Source: Akkermansiaceae bacterium (GTDB lineage Bacteria; Verrucomicrobiota; Verrucomicrobiia; Verrucomicrobiales; Akkermansiaceae). From it: a stretch of 56,445 nucleotides of DNA. Below the pieces are notes generated by a model. That model searched no databases. It was given only the letters and a program-made list of their open reading frames with translations, and was not told the DNA's origin. Of the stretch, positions 8,728 through 17,552 are shown piece after piece. The stretch's first letter is position 1. Each line of letters starts with the position of its first letter. The position numbers and the translations under genes were made by a program. The stretch covers positions 1 to 56,445 of the forward strand of contig CAIXKE010000111.1 of assembly GCA_903919975.1 (NCBI GenBank). Reading direction: 5' to 3'.

Positions 8728-11700
8728 TGCCATCGACCCGCGCTCGGTGCGTGATGATTTGGAACGCTTGAAATCCGGCGTTTCCGGAACAACGGCAGCC
8801 GAGTTGGCCTTGATGAAGACCAAGGCTGCAAGCCTCACCGTCCTTTGGCGCGAGGCCCAGCAGCATGCGGAAGCGGACGAGCGCAAGCTGGAGATGCGGA
8901 TCCAGGAAATTTCAGGGAATTTCAACGAGCGGATCTCACGGGCGCACATCGCCAGGGAGTTGCGCTCCGCGAAAATACAACAAGCCTACCACGCCAGCAA
9001 ATCCTCGCTCGCGCACGGCATCCAGGAAGCCAAGGATCGCAGGATTGGCAAGGCGCAGGGCACGATCATGCGCAACCGCCAGACGCGCCAGCAGGAACTC
9101 GATCAAGCAGCGGCCAGCCACGCGGAATTCCTCGGACACTTGCTGGCGGATCGCGGAGTCCGCCGAGATCTCCAGAAACGAATTCTCGGTATATTTAAGA
9201 CGTTCCAGCCCTTGATCGCCGGATGGTTTGACGCCAAGCGAGCAGGATTTTCTGACGGCGAGGAGCTTGAGAGTCCGGAAAAGTCGCGTGAGGCATTGTT
9301 GGAAACGTTGGATCAAGTCCGCGCCGACGCCGATGCCGCGGCTTCGATGCCCTTGGTGAAATTGTTCCGCTTCATTCCCTTGTGGTTTCTAACAACCGCG
9401 ATCATGGCCATGCACATTTGGTATGGCCTTCGAGTAGGTGGTGGCGGCTTGCGCGCGATGTTGCCTTCGTTCCTGATTGCCGAGGGGGCGGTGCTCGCGC
9501 TCTGGATCATTGCCTTGCTAAACGCCCTACCTGTCATCCGCAGGTGCGCCGCCCAGCTTGCGGCCGCGCGCAATCTTGAAATCGCTTCGGAAAAACAATC
9601 GGCCGACCGCCTTGCAGTACTGAATGCGGAGATCAAAGGTGAACAAGTGGAGGAAGGCCGCAACCTCAGCGAAACCTTTCGCGAGACTGACGGCGAATGG
9701 CGTGCCAGCATGGCGGATGGCCAACGCAGGCTCGACGAACAATTCGCGCGGCTGCCAGGCAGATTGGAGCGAATTCATCAACGAAGGATCGCCGCGATCA
9801 ACGCCGCCCATGAAAACGCGATCAGCCTCGTACATCATGAGTTTGCCGGAAGGCTGCGCGAGTTTGAGGCTGCACAGCAAATCGAGAAATCGAGAATCGA
9901 TGCGGAGATTGATGTGTCTCTCCGCGAAATGGCCGAAACATGGGCTCATGATATCTTGCCGCTGTCACAGGCGCTTGTTTCAAGTGATCGATCATCGCTT
10001 CAGGATTTTCCGCCATGGAATACCCAGACTTGTGCCTCATGGGAGGCTCCGCATACGGCGCCGCAGGCGGTTAGAATCGGCCGTGTCGAGGTGGATGTCC
10101 AGGCTCTGGCTGGCGGGCTTCCCGGCCACCCCGGATTTGCTCTACCCGGTGGTGGTCATTTCAGTGCTCCGTTCGCGCTAGCGTTTCCGGATCAGGGCTC
10201 GCTTTTGATAGAAAGCGATGGTTGGAATGACGATGCGTCCACCAAAGCGCTTGCCGTCGTTGCGCTGCGATTGCTGGCATCGCATCCACCGGGCCGCGCG
10301 TCGTTCGTATTCATCGATCCCGTCGGACTCGGCAAGGATTTCGCCGGCTTGATGCATCTCGCGGATTACGAGGAAACCCTGATCAATCACCGCATCTGGA
10401 CCCAGAGCACGCACATCGAGGAACGCCTCGCCGAGGTGAATGATCACATCGAAAAAGTCATTCAGATGTATCTGCGCGATGAGTTTCCGGACGTCAATGC
10501 CTACAACGAACAAGCGGGCACTATTGCCGAGAAATACCGATTCCTCGTCATCGCTGGTTTTCCTGCGGGCTTCAGCGACACGGCGATGAAACGACTGCGT
10601 TCCATCGCATCGAGCGGTGCGCGTTGTGGCGTGCATCTCCTGATTCAATACGATCTACGCCAGCCAGCGCCGGAACAAGCCTTGATGGATGAATTGCGTC
10701 GCACCTGTCAGCGGTTGATCTATCAGAAAGGTGCGTTTTATCTGGCAGGAGCTCCGCCCGGCGGGAAGGTTGTGGTTTTCGATCCGCCGCCATCGATTCA
10801 GGATTCGATGCTTCTTGTGCACCGCATCGGAAAAGCCAGCGTCGACTCGAACCGGGTGCAGGTTCCATTTTCCCAGATCGCGCCGTCGGTGGATGAGTTC
10901 TGGAGTTCTGATACCAGCGAGGAGCTGCGCGTTCCGGTAGGCCGGACCGGTGCCAAGAAACTCCAGATGCTCGCCATCGGCAAAGGAACCCGCCAGCACG
11001 TGCTCGTCGCGGGGAAAACCGGCTCGGGAAAGTCCACCTTGTTTCACGTCATCATCACCAATCTCGCCCAGTGGTGCAGTCCGGATCAGGTGGAGTTCTA
11101 TCTGGTGGACTTCAAAAAGGGCGTCGAATTCAAATGTTATGCGGTGAAACATCTGCCGCACGCCAGGGTTGTCGCCATCGAGAGCGATCGGGAATTCGCG
11201 CTCAGCGTGTTGCAACGGGTGGATGGCGAATTGAAACGTCGGGGCGAGATGTTCCGCCGTGTGGGAGCTCAGGATGTGCCGGGTTACAAGCGCGCCTCTG
11301 GAGGCGGACCATTGCCGCGCACCTTGTTGATGATCGACGAATTCCAGGAGTTTTTCACCGAAGATGATGCCGTGGCGCAGGAGGCTTCACTTTTGTTAGA
11401 TCGCATTGTGCGCCAAGGCCGCGCGTTTGGCATCCATGTCATTCTTGGTTCGCAGACACTTGGTGGTGCCTACACGCTGGCACGCGCGACTCTTGGCCAA
11501 ATGGTCATCCGCATCGCGCTTCAGTGCAATGAAACCGACGCCCATTTGATCATGGATGATGACAATCCCGCGCCGCGGCTGCTCACGCGGCCAGGTGAGG
11601 GGATTTACAACGACCAGGCCGGCGCGCTCGCTGCGAACAGTCCGTTTCAAATCGTCTGGCTACCGGAAGACGAGCGTGATGCGATGTTGGATCACGTTTC

Positions 11701-12580
11701 CGCCCGGGCGGCACAGGTCGCGAAACTCCCACCACCTCCAATCATCTTCGAAGGCAATGCGCCCTCCGATGTGCGGGACAATCCAGAGTTGAACGCGCTG
11801 ATTCGCAGCCGCCCCGCCACACGTCCGCTAGCAGCGCGGGCATGGCTAGGTGCGCCGAATTCGATCAAAGGTCCCACCGAAGCGATATTCCAGCGCCAGA
11901 GCGGCAGCCACTTGTTAGCAATCGGTCAGTCCGTCGAACACTCGCTCTCGTTGCTTTCCATCACCTTGGTTTCGCTCGCTGCGCAATATCCTGCGGGCGG
12001 AGTCGAGTTCGTCGTGCTACATCCCCATGCTGCCGAACCGGGAGGTGCCGCTATTTTCAACCAACTCGCCGCATCCCTGCCGCAGCGCATCCGCATCGGT
12101 GGTCCTGCCGAGGTGGTCGGACTGATGGCCGAACTCGGCGGTGAACTCACCACCCGCATGCCGACGTCTGGTCGCGATGCTCCCGAGGTTTTTCTGCTGA
12201 TCCATGATCTCCAACGATTCAAAGCTCTCAGACCTGATGATGAATTCAAGTTCTCGATGGATGATGCGGAGTCTGCGGCGAGTCCGTCGAAGGTGTTCGC
12301 GGATCTGCTGAGTGAGGGCGGCCCCTGCGGCATGCACGTGGTGGCCACCACGGATACTTGGAACAACGTCAGCCGGTGGATTCCACGGAAACTGATGGCC
12401 GAGTTTGAAATGCGCGTGTTGTTTCAAATGAGCGCCAATGACTCCGCCAACCTCATTGATTCCCCAGCGGCCTCCACCCTCGGGCTTCACCGAGCGCTGT
12501 TCTACAACGAACACCTCGGCACGCTTGAGCCCTTCCGCCCGTATGCCATGCCGGACGCGGCTTGGCTGGAGGAAATATGA
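8711..12580 (+). CDS. FtsK/SpoIIIE (EssC/EccC-like) ATPase with long coiled coils
   Basis: This 1289-residue membrane ATPase is the likely motor of the operon. Residues 1-~210 are mainly charged coiled coil. Two membrane helices lie near 222-242 and 250-275, then more coiled coil to ~430. Three FtsK-like ATPase modules follow. The first (~450-700) has no Walker A. The second has a full P-loop, AGKTGSGKST (from ~766), YLVDFKKGVEF, and a Walker B LLMIDEF near 870. The third (~1020-1289) has a degenerate P-loop, GQSVEHS. One intact and two decayed ATPase modules in tandem is a pattern known from EssC/EccC of type VII secretion. Unlike EssC there is no FHA domain; coiled coil takes its place. The start at ATG 8711 overlaps the previous gene. 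Confidence 0.88.
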   Translation: MQTATDAIDPRSVRDDLERLKSGVSGTTAAELALMKTKAASLTVLWREAQQHAEADERKLEMRIQEISGNFNERISRAHIARELRSAKIQQAYHASKSSLAHGIQEAKDRRIGKAQGTIMRNRQTRQQELDQAAASHAEFLGHLLADRGVRRDLQKRILGIFKTFQPLIAGWFDAKRAGFSDGEELESPEKSREALLETLDQVRADADAAASMPLVKLFRFIPLWFLTTAIMAMHIWYGLRVGGGGLRAMLPSFLIAEGAVLALWIIALLNALPVIRRCAAQLAAARNLEIASEKQSADRLAVLNAEIKGEQVEEGRNLSETFRETDGEWRASMADGQRRLDEQFARLPGRLERIHQRRIAAINAAHENAISLVHHEFAGRLREFEAAQQIEKSRIDAEIDVSLREMAETWAHDILPLSQALVSSDRSSLQDFPPWNTQTCASWEAPHTAPQAVRIGRVEVDVQALAGGLPGHPGFALPGGGHFSAPFALAFPDQGSLLIESDGWNDDASTKALAVVALRLLASHPPGRASFVFIDPVGLGKDFAGLMHLADYEETLINHRIWTQSTHIEERLAEVNDHIEKVIQMYLRDEFPDVNAYNEQAGTIAEKYRFLVIAGFPAGFSDTAMKRLRSIASSGARCGVHLLIQYDLRQPAPEQALMDELRRTCQRLIYQKGAFYLAGAPPGGKVVVFDPPPSIQDSMLLVHRIGKASVDSNRVQVPFSQIAPSVDEFWSSDTSEELRVPVGRTGAKKLQMLAIGKGTRQHVLVAGKTGSGKSTLFHVIITNLAQWCSPDQVEFYLVDFKKGVEFKCYAVKHLPHARVVAIESDREFALSVLQRVDGELKRRGEMFRRVGAQDVPGYKRASGGGPLPRTLLMIDEFQEFFTEDDAVAQEASLLLDRIVRQGRAFGIHVILGSQTLGGAYTLARATLGQMVIRIALQCNETDAHLIMDDDNPAPRLLTRPGEGIYNDQAGALAANSPFQIVWLPEDERDAMLDHVSARAAQVAKLPPPPIIFEGNAPSDVRDNPELNALIRSRPATRPLAARAWLGAPNSIKGPTEAIFQRQSGSHLLAIGQSVEHSLSLLSITLVSLAAQYPAGGVEFVVLHPHAAEPGGAAIFNQLAASLPQRIRIGGPAEVVGLMAELGGELTTRMPTSGRDAPEVFLLIHDLQRFKALRPDDEFKFSMDDAESAASPSKVFADLLSEGGPCGMHVVATTDTWNNVSRWIPRKLMAEFEMRVLFQMSANDSANLIDSPAASTLGLHRALFYNEHLGTLEPFRPYAMPDAAWLEEI

Positions 12581-12646
12581 CCATATTCGCAAATTTCCTT
12601 AAGATTCTGCTTGGCAATTCCCTGTGAATCTTTCAGTTTCCGCGCC

Positions 12647-12663
12647 CGCCCGGCATCCGGGCG
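12647..12663 (+). promoter_or_regulatory. Leader hairpin just upstream of rpsP
   Basis: CGCCCGG at 12647-12653 and CCGGGCG at 12657-12663 form a perfect 7-bp GC stem with a CAT loop, 19 bases before the rpsP ATG. There is no U tract, so a classic terminator for the ATPase gene is unlikely. A translational or mRNA-stability element for rpsP is possible. Confidence 0.4.
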
Positions 12664-12682
12664 AGCTCACCGGAGTTCCACC

Positions 12683-12946
12683 ATGTCAGTATCACTACGT
12701 CTCAACCGCAAGGGCACCAAGGACCGCCCTTATTATAAAATCGTCGCCGTCGACAGCCGCAAGCGTCGCGACGGACGCTACATCGAACAACTTGGCACCT
12801 ACGATCCGCTGAAGGAAGGCACCAATTTCACCATCGATCTCGCAATCGCCGACAAGTGGCTTGCGGTTGGCGCCAAGCCCTCCGAGACCGTCAACAGCAT
12901 GATCCGCAAGGCGCGCACCGCCGCAGCGAATGCAGTTGCTGAGTGA
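12683..12946 (+). CDS. rpsP: 30S ribosomal protein S16
   Basis: S16 is an assembly protein of the 30S subunit. The 87-residue product starts [20 protein letters not shown] and has the conserved DSR.RRDGR..E.LG.Y.P pattern, followed by an alanine-rich tail. ATG 12683 is used: an in-frame ATG at 12611 would add 24 residues absent from the family. It is followed by a strong intrinsic terminator (12974-13008), so it ends its transcription unit. The usual bacterial partners rimM, trmD and rplS are not next to it. Confidence 0.97.
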   Translation: MSVSLRLNRKGTKDRPYYKIVAVDSRKRRDGRYIEQLGTYDPLKEGTNFTIDLAIADKWLAVGAKPSETVNSMIRKARTAAANAVAE

Positions 12947-12973
12947 TCGGCATCCGGCCAATCAAAAATTTTC

Positions 12974-13008
12974 AAACAACCGCGTTCCGCAAGGATCGCG
13001 GTTGTTTT
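12974..13008 (+). terminator. Rho-independent terminator after rpsP
   Basis: An 11-bp perfect stem, AAACAACCGCG (12974-12984) with CGCGGTTGTTT (12997-13007), encloses a 12-base loop. The 3' arm is U-rich. It lies 27 bases past the rpsP stop and only 7 bases before the next start codon, so the methyltransferase gene may depend on read-through or a start-proximal promoter. Confidence 0.85.
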
Positions 13009-13014
13009 GCATAG

Positions 13015-13983
13015 ATGATGCGCTCGCCGAGTCCCATTCCGTTTGAGGAGTTCATGCAGCGCGCACTGCATGATCCGGAGCGCGGATATTATGCGCGGCG
13101 GATCAGCGGGGTCGGCAAGCGGGGGGATTTCACCACCGCGCCGATGCTCTCGGCCGCCCCCGCGAAGGCGATCGCTGCCTGGGCAACCCGGGCGCTGCGC
13201 GAAACCGGCTGCCGCGACCTGATCGAGATCGGCCCCGGCGAGGGGACGCTTGCCGCCGCCGTGCGGAAATCCCTGCCATGGCACCTCCGCTGGAAAACCC
13301 GCCTGCATATGGTGGAAACGTCCAAACCGCTGGCTGAACTCCAGCAAAAACGGCTCGGCGGTGTGGCGGTCTGGCACTCGTCCCCGGAGGCGGCGTTGGC
13401 GGCTTGCGCTGGCAGGGCGGTGATTTTTTCCAACGAACTCGTCGATGCCTTTCCAGTGCGCCGATTTCAAAAAACCGGCGATGGTTGGCGCGAGCTTGCC
13501 GTTGCGTTCGATACAGAAGGAAAGGCAGCCGAATTGCTGCTGCCGTCCGCACCGTTGCCGGAATCATCCGGCTTTGCCGATTTCCACCCGCCGGGGCAAT
13601 GGATCGAAGTGCATGATTCCTACCGCCATTGGCTCCAAAATTGGCTGCCGCAGTGGCGGGCCGGACGGATGCTGACGATTGATTACGGCTCCACGGCCGA
13701 CAATCTCTATCACCGCCGCCCGCAAGGAACGCTCCGCGCCTATCTCCTTCAGCAGCGGCTTGTCGGGCCGGATATCTATCAAAACATGGGTAGCCAAGAC
13801 CTCACAGCCGATGTTAACTTCACCGACCTGATGGATTGGAGCGCGCCATGGATGGCGGAGCAAAAAATCCAGTCGTTCGCGGATTTCCTGCACGGGCATG
13901 CCTCTTCGGATGATCGTGATCTAACCGACGAACAGGGTGCGGGCGGCGCGTTCCGAGTGCTTGATCAGATCTGCCTTAGGTAA
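13015..13983 (+). CDS. SAM-dependent methyltransferase, MidA/NDUFAF7 family
   Basis: This 322-residue protein resembles the MidA/NDUFAF7 (COG1565) family. The eukaryotic member methylates an arginine of complex I subunit NDUFS2; bacterial substrates are mostly unknown. Visible markers are the N-terminal FEEFMQRALHDPERGYY, then GDFTTAPMLS, motif I of the Rossmann fold IEIGPGEGTL (from residue ~70), the acidic strand end MVETS, FSNELVDAFPVRRF, and LTIDYG late in the protein. These are in the family order and length is near normal (about 340-390), slightly short at the C-terminus. Two consecutive ATG codons (13015, 13018) can start it. Confidence 0.85.
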   Translation: MMRSPSPIPFEEFMQRALHDPERGYYARRISGVGKRGDFTTAPMLSAAPAKAIAAWATRALRETGCRDLIEIGPGEGTLAAAVRKSLPWHLRWKTRLHMVETSKPLAELQQKRLGGVAVWHSSPEAALAACAGRAVIFSNELVDAFPVRRFQKTGDGWRELAVAFDTEGKAAELLLPSAPLPESSGFADFHPPGQWIEVHDSYRHWLQNWLPQWRAGRMLTIDYGSTADNLYHRRPQGTLRAYLLQQRLVGPDIYQNMGSQDLTADVNFTDLMDWSAPWMAEQKIQSFADFLHGHASSDDRDLTDEQGAGGAFRVLDQICLR

Positions 13984-14120
13984 TAATCCAATGACTAACA
14001 CGTTGGCCTTGCGCCCGAGTCGATGAGGGGAAAATGGAAAGCATTTCGATCAGCTCATTGGCTTTCCATGGGCACGGCGGACGGATTCCGCTGCTCCTTG
14101 AGATGTGAGTTGGACTTATA

Positions 14121-15494
14121 TTAATTTCCGCCGCGACCGCGTCCACCGCCCCACATGCCGCCGCCTTCGAGGATGCGTTGTTTGGAATCTTCGGGAATGG
14201 CGGTGGTTTGTTCGACGTAGGCTTTGGCGGCGGGCGCGTCTTCACGCATCCAGCGGTTCACGGTCATGCCGATCGCACGGCTGCGGTCGCGCTCGTTGGT
14301 GATGGATTCGGCGGACTGGACGAGATCGGCCGGGGCGGCGCTGTTATTGGCAAACACATAAGATTGGAGCGCGCTGTCCCGGACATCGCCAACGGGCAGG
14401 GACGAGGCATAACTCAATGCGGTGCTTGGGTCTTTTGCGACCCATGAGGGCATCAATTCGCGCATGCTGTTTTGCTGGGCATCCTCGCTGCCTTGTTTGA
14501 GGAAATCCGCCGCAGCCTGAGGATCCAAGCGGGCGAGGGGGCCCACCACATCGGAAATCGCGCCATCCTTTGCATCGCCATCGCTCATCAATGCGACTTG
14601 TTTGGCAGCGGCTTGCGGGTCATTTCTGGATAGGCCGCCGATCGCTGAGGCAAGCGCCGCATCTTGTTGATCCGCCGGCAAGGTGCGAATCCATGATTGG
14701 GCTTCGCTGAAATTGGATGCGCCATATTGTTCCGCCACCGTGCGGTAGGCGCTGGACTTATCCGTGCCCTCCATGGTCTGCAACATTCCCGCAGCTTTGG
14801 CAGGGTCGGTTTTCGCGACTTCGCCCACCACGGCGGACAGCGCTTGGCTTTTCTCGGTGGTGAGTGAGTTGGCCCATGCCAGAGCGGCGGTGGGATCTTG
14901 TCGTGCCCATTCGCTGGCAATGATTGAGGCTCCGCCTTGGCCGCCCATCGGGCCACGGCCTCCGCCGCTGCCCATCATGCCCATCATCGCGAACTCGCGC
15001 GGATTTTGAGCATAATATTTGGCGGCATTTGCCGGATCCACGCTGGCCCAGCTTTGTAAAATGGTGGGCCGGACGAAGGCCCCGCCGAATCCCATGGAGT
15101 TGGAAAACGCCATTGCGGAAGTGGGATCCACCTCGGCCCAACGGCCGAAAAGGAGGAATGAGGCCATGATGCGCTCGTTCATCGGGAGATTTTCGAGTTT
15201 CCGCGCTTCCTCCTCCAATTGATCAGGGCTGAGGCCTGCGTAAAAGTCCATCATCGCTTGGAGGCGGTTGGAACTGCCGGCCAATCGACCGATTTCCGAC
15301 AGGCCGGCGGGGCGTTTTGGGCGTTTGCCATTTTCCGCTTGAGACGAGTCGGGGCGATTGGATGTTCGCGTTCTGGGGCTTGAATTTTCGGTCGCGTCCG
15401 GTTTTTCGATGGGGCTGGTGTTTTTGCCGGAAATGTAGCCGCCAATGGTGCCGACCAACAGGGTCACAGCAGGGAAAATCCAAGGATGTTTCAT
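14121..15494 (-). CDS. Membrane-anchored protein with Asp-Pro-centred alpha-repeats
   Basis: This is a 457-residue protein of unknown function. The N-terminus MKHPWIFPAVTLLVGTIGG is a signal anchor; a Ser/Thr/Pro/Lys-rich linker follows. From ~110 to ~400 it holds at least eight degenerate repeats of ~30-40 residues built on (W/V/L)-A-x-x-D-P-x-x-A-x-x-(W/Y/F), e.g. WASVDPANAAKYY, WARQDPTAALAWA, LARLDPQAAADFL and WVAKDPSTALSYA. This suggests an alpha-solenoid (HEAT/TPR-like) facing the periplasm. The C-terminus is Gly/Arg-rich (GGGMWGGGRGRGG). Similar proteins are common in Verrucomicrobia (from memory). It is 15 bases downstream of the 15,510 gene on the same strand, so they may be co-transcribed. 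Confidence 0.85.
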   Translation of the reverse strand: MKHPWIFPAVTLLVGTIGGYISGKNTSPIEKPDATENSSPRTRTSNRPDSSQAENGKRPKRPAGLSEIGRLAGSSNRLQAMMDFYAGLSPDQLEEEARKLENLPMNERIMASFLLFGRWAEVDPTSAMAFSNSMGFGGAFVRPTILQSWASVDPANAAKYYAQNPREFAMMGMMGSGGGRGPMGGQGGASIIASEWARQDPTAALAWANSLTTEKSQALSAVVGEVAKTDPAKAAGMLQTMEGTDKSSAYRTVAEQYGASNFSEAQSWIRTLPADQQDAALASAIGGLSRNDPQAAAKQVALMSDGDAKDGAISDVVGPLARLDPQAAADFLKQGSEDAQQNSMRELMPSWVAKDPSTALSYASSLPVGDVRDSALQSYVFANNSAAPADLVQSAESITNERDRSRAIGMTVNRWMREDAPAAKAYVEQTTAIPEDSKQRILEGGGMWGGGRGRGGN

Positions 15495-15509
15495 AGGTCG
15501 ATTTGCAGG

Positions 15510-16190
15510 TTAAACTCCGCCGTGCAGGCTGGGTTGCTGGAAACCTAGCGGAATTTTACGATTTTGCGCCTGCGAAGTTTCCAGACAATGTCTGACGAGT
15601 TCGGTCTCGCCCGGCCAGCCTAGCTTTGCCACGGCGGCCAGTGAACGGGCGAGGCCCGGAATCCAAAGCCCCTCTCGGCTGATTTGGTAGCCATCGCGTG
15701 GGAATTTCGCGCGGGGCAGCACGTGCTCGGAAAGATGAAAACACAGCCAGGCCCGCCAGGAACGGACCTCCGCCCGGTCGCCGCTCATCCGGCTGGCGAG
15801 GTGTTGGAAATGCCGCACCGGGTTTCCGAGATAGCCGCAGTCGTCGGACGCGGCTCGTTGTAAAATCCATGCCAAGGCCTGGTAGGGTGAAGGATCGTGG
15901 GGCAGGACTGGATCACCCGCCGGCAAATCCGCCATCCACGCTTTATCGAGTTGGAGCAAAGCCTGCGCCGGTTTGCCGGATATCCACAGCGATTGCCCGT
16001 AACGCAGGGCGTCTTGATAGAATGCGGCGCCGCGCTCTCGACCGTGCCGCCGGGTGAGCGTGAAATCGTGGATTTGCGCGATTTCCGGCAGCCACGGGCA
16101 TGCGGGATTCACCCCGACCGCTGCCGGACGCGGAGTTTCATGGGGATGGGCGGATTCCATGCGCAAGGGGATAGCGTCCGGTTCTCGCAT
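15510..16190 (-). CDS. Hypothetical protein, about 226 residues
   Basis: I do not recognise a family. The product begins MREPDAIPLRMESAHPHE, has a Trp- and Arg-rich middle (LQLDKAWMADLPAGDP, SWRAWLCFHLSEHVLPR) and a C-terminal GLWIPGLARSLAAVAKLGWP; it is probably soluble and largely helical. The ATG at 16190 is preferred over an upstream one at 16319, because the longer version would overlap the divergent phosphofructokinase start (16286). Its codon use and GC content match its neighbours, and the TPR-like layout (YQDALRYGQSLWISGKPAQA) hints at a helical-repeat fold. It precedes the membrane repeat protein by 15 bases. Confidence 0.7.
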   Translation of the reverse strand: MREPDAIPLRMESAHPHETPRPAAVGVNPACPWLPEIAQIHDFTLTRRHGRERGAAFYQDALRYGQSLWISGKPAQALLQLDKAWMADLPAGDPVLPHDPSPYQALAWILQRAASDDCGYLGNPVRHFQHLASRMSGDRAEVRSWRAWLCFHLSEHVLPRAKFPRDGYQISREGLWIPGLARSLAAVAKLGWPGETELVRHCLETSQAQNRKIPLGFQQPSLHGGV

Positions 16191-16285
16191 CGTCGGCACC
16201 AGCAAAAACCCTGCGGATTTTTTCGGGGAATCCACCTGCTTTCGAGACTTGCATCTAAGCGGGGTTGCTTGACTCTTCGCCCTGC

Positions 16286-17512
16286 ATGAGCCGATTAGAA
16301 GGAAAAGTACTCGTCGCACAGGGTGGTGGTCCCACCCATGTGATCAATCAAAGCGTGGTCGGGGTCGCTCTCGAAGCCCGGAAATTCACTCAAGTGACGG
16401 CCGTTTACGGGGCCGTCCATGGAGTGCGCGGAATCATCGATGAGAACTTTGTCGATCTGACCCGTGAAACGACGCACAACCTCGAACAAGTGGCGGGCAC
16501 CCCGTCCTCGGGCCTGCTTTCCACCCGTGACAAACCGGACGAGGAATATTGCGCGCGCATGTTCAAGGTGATGCAAGCGCACGATATCCGGTATTTTTTC
16601 TACGTCGGCGGCAACGATTCGTCGGACACCGTGCGCATCGTCAATGAGCAAGCGCGCGCCGCGGATTACGAACTGCGCGCCATCCATATCCCCAAGACCA
16701 TCGACAACGATTTGATGGAAAACGACCACTGCCCGGGCTTCGGTTCCGCCGCCCGTTTTGTGGCGCAGGCGTTCACCGGGGTGAACCTCGACAACCGCGC
16801 GCTCAAAGGCGTTTACATCGGCGTGGTGATGGGGCGTCACGCAGGGTTCCTCACCGCCGCGTCCTCACTCGCAAGGAAATACGTCGATGACGGCCCGCAC
16901 CTCGTGTATGTGCCGGAACGCGCGTTCGATACCGACAAATTTCTCGCGGATGTCGATCGGGCTTACACCCAATACGGGTTCTGCAATATCGCCGTTTCCG
17001 AAGGGATCTCGGATGCCCATGGCATCCCGATGATTTCCAAATTGATGGGTGGCGATGAAGAACGTGATGACCACGGGAATCTCCAACTATCCGGCACCGG
17101 CGCATTGGGCGATCTGCTTTCCCAGACGATCAAGAAGGGGCTCGGCCTCAAACGCGTCCGCGCTGACACCTTCGGCTACCTCCAGCGCGCGTTCATCGGT
17201 TGCAGCTCGGACCGCGATGCCAAGGAAGCCCGCGAGGTTGGCGAAAAAGCGGTGCAATTTGCGATGTGGGACAACGTCGATGGCTCGGTGGTCATTCGCC
17301 GCCCGGTCTTGAATTACAGCGTGGATTACGAACTTGTGCCGATCGACATGGTGGCTGGCAAGACCCGCCACATGCCGGACCACTTCATCAACGAAGCGGG
17401 CAACGGCGTGACGGAGGATTTCTTAAACTATGGCCGTCCGCTATTGGGCTCGGACTTTCCGGAAGCCCACCGCCTGCGCGCGCCATCGGTTCCAAAAATC
17501 CTCCACGTCTGA
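16286..17512 (+). CDS. pfp: Pyrophosphate-dependent 6-phosphofructokinase
   Basis: This enzyme phosphorylates fructose 6-phosphate to the 1,6-bisphosphate in glycolysis. Two active-site features favour PPi over ATP as donor: GGND at 108-111, where ATP enzymes have GGDG, and Lys137 in PKTIDND, where ATP enzymes have Gly. The substrate-binding MGRHAGFLT is present. The N-terminal loop is GGGPTHVINQS, as in the long PFK clade rather than E. coli PfkA. ATG 16286 gives 408 residues; an in-frame TTG at 16265 would add seven. The PPi reaction is reversible, so the enzyme may also serve gluconeogenesis. Donor specificity is read from sequence only. Confidence 0.92.
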   Translation: MSRLEGKVLVAQGGGPTHVINQSVVGVALEARKFTQVTAVYGAVHGVRGIIDENFVDLTRETTHNLEQVAGTPSSGLLSTRDKPDEEYCARMFKVMQAHDIRYFFYVGGNDSSDTVRIVNEQARAADYELRAIHIPKTIDNDLMENDHCPGFGSAARFVAQAFTGVNLDNRALKGVYIGVVMGRHAGFLTAASSLARKYVDDGPHLVYVPERAFDTDKFLADVDRAYTQYGFCNIAVSEGISDAHGIPMISKLMGGDEERDDHGNLQLSGTGALGDLLSQTIKKGLGLKRVRADTFGYLQRAFIGCSSDRDAKEAREVGEKAVQFAMWDNVDGSVVIRRPVLNYSVDYELVPIDMVAGKTRHMPDHFINEAGNGVTEDFLNYGRPLLGSDFPEAHRLRAPSVPKILHV

Positions 17513-17552
17513 GTGAAAGATTGTTCAAGGCGGCCCGTAAAAGGCGATCTAT

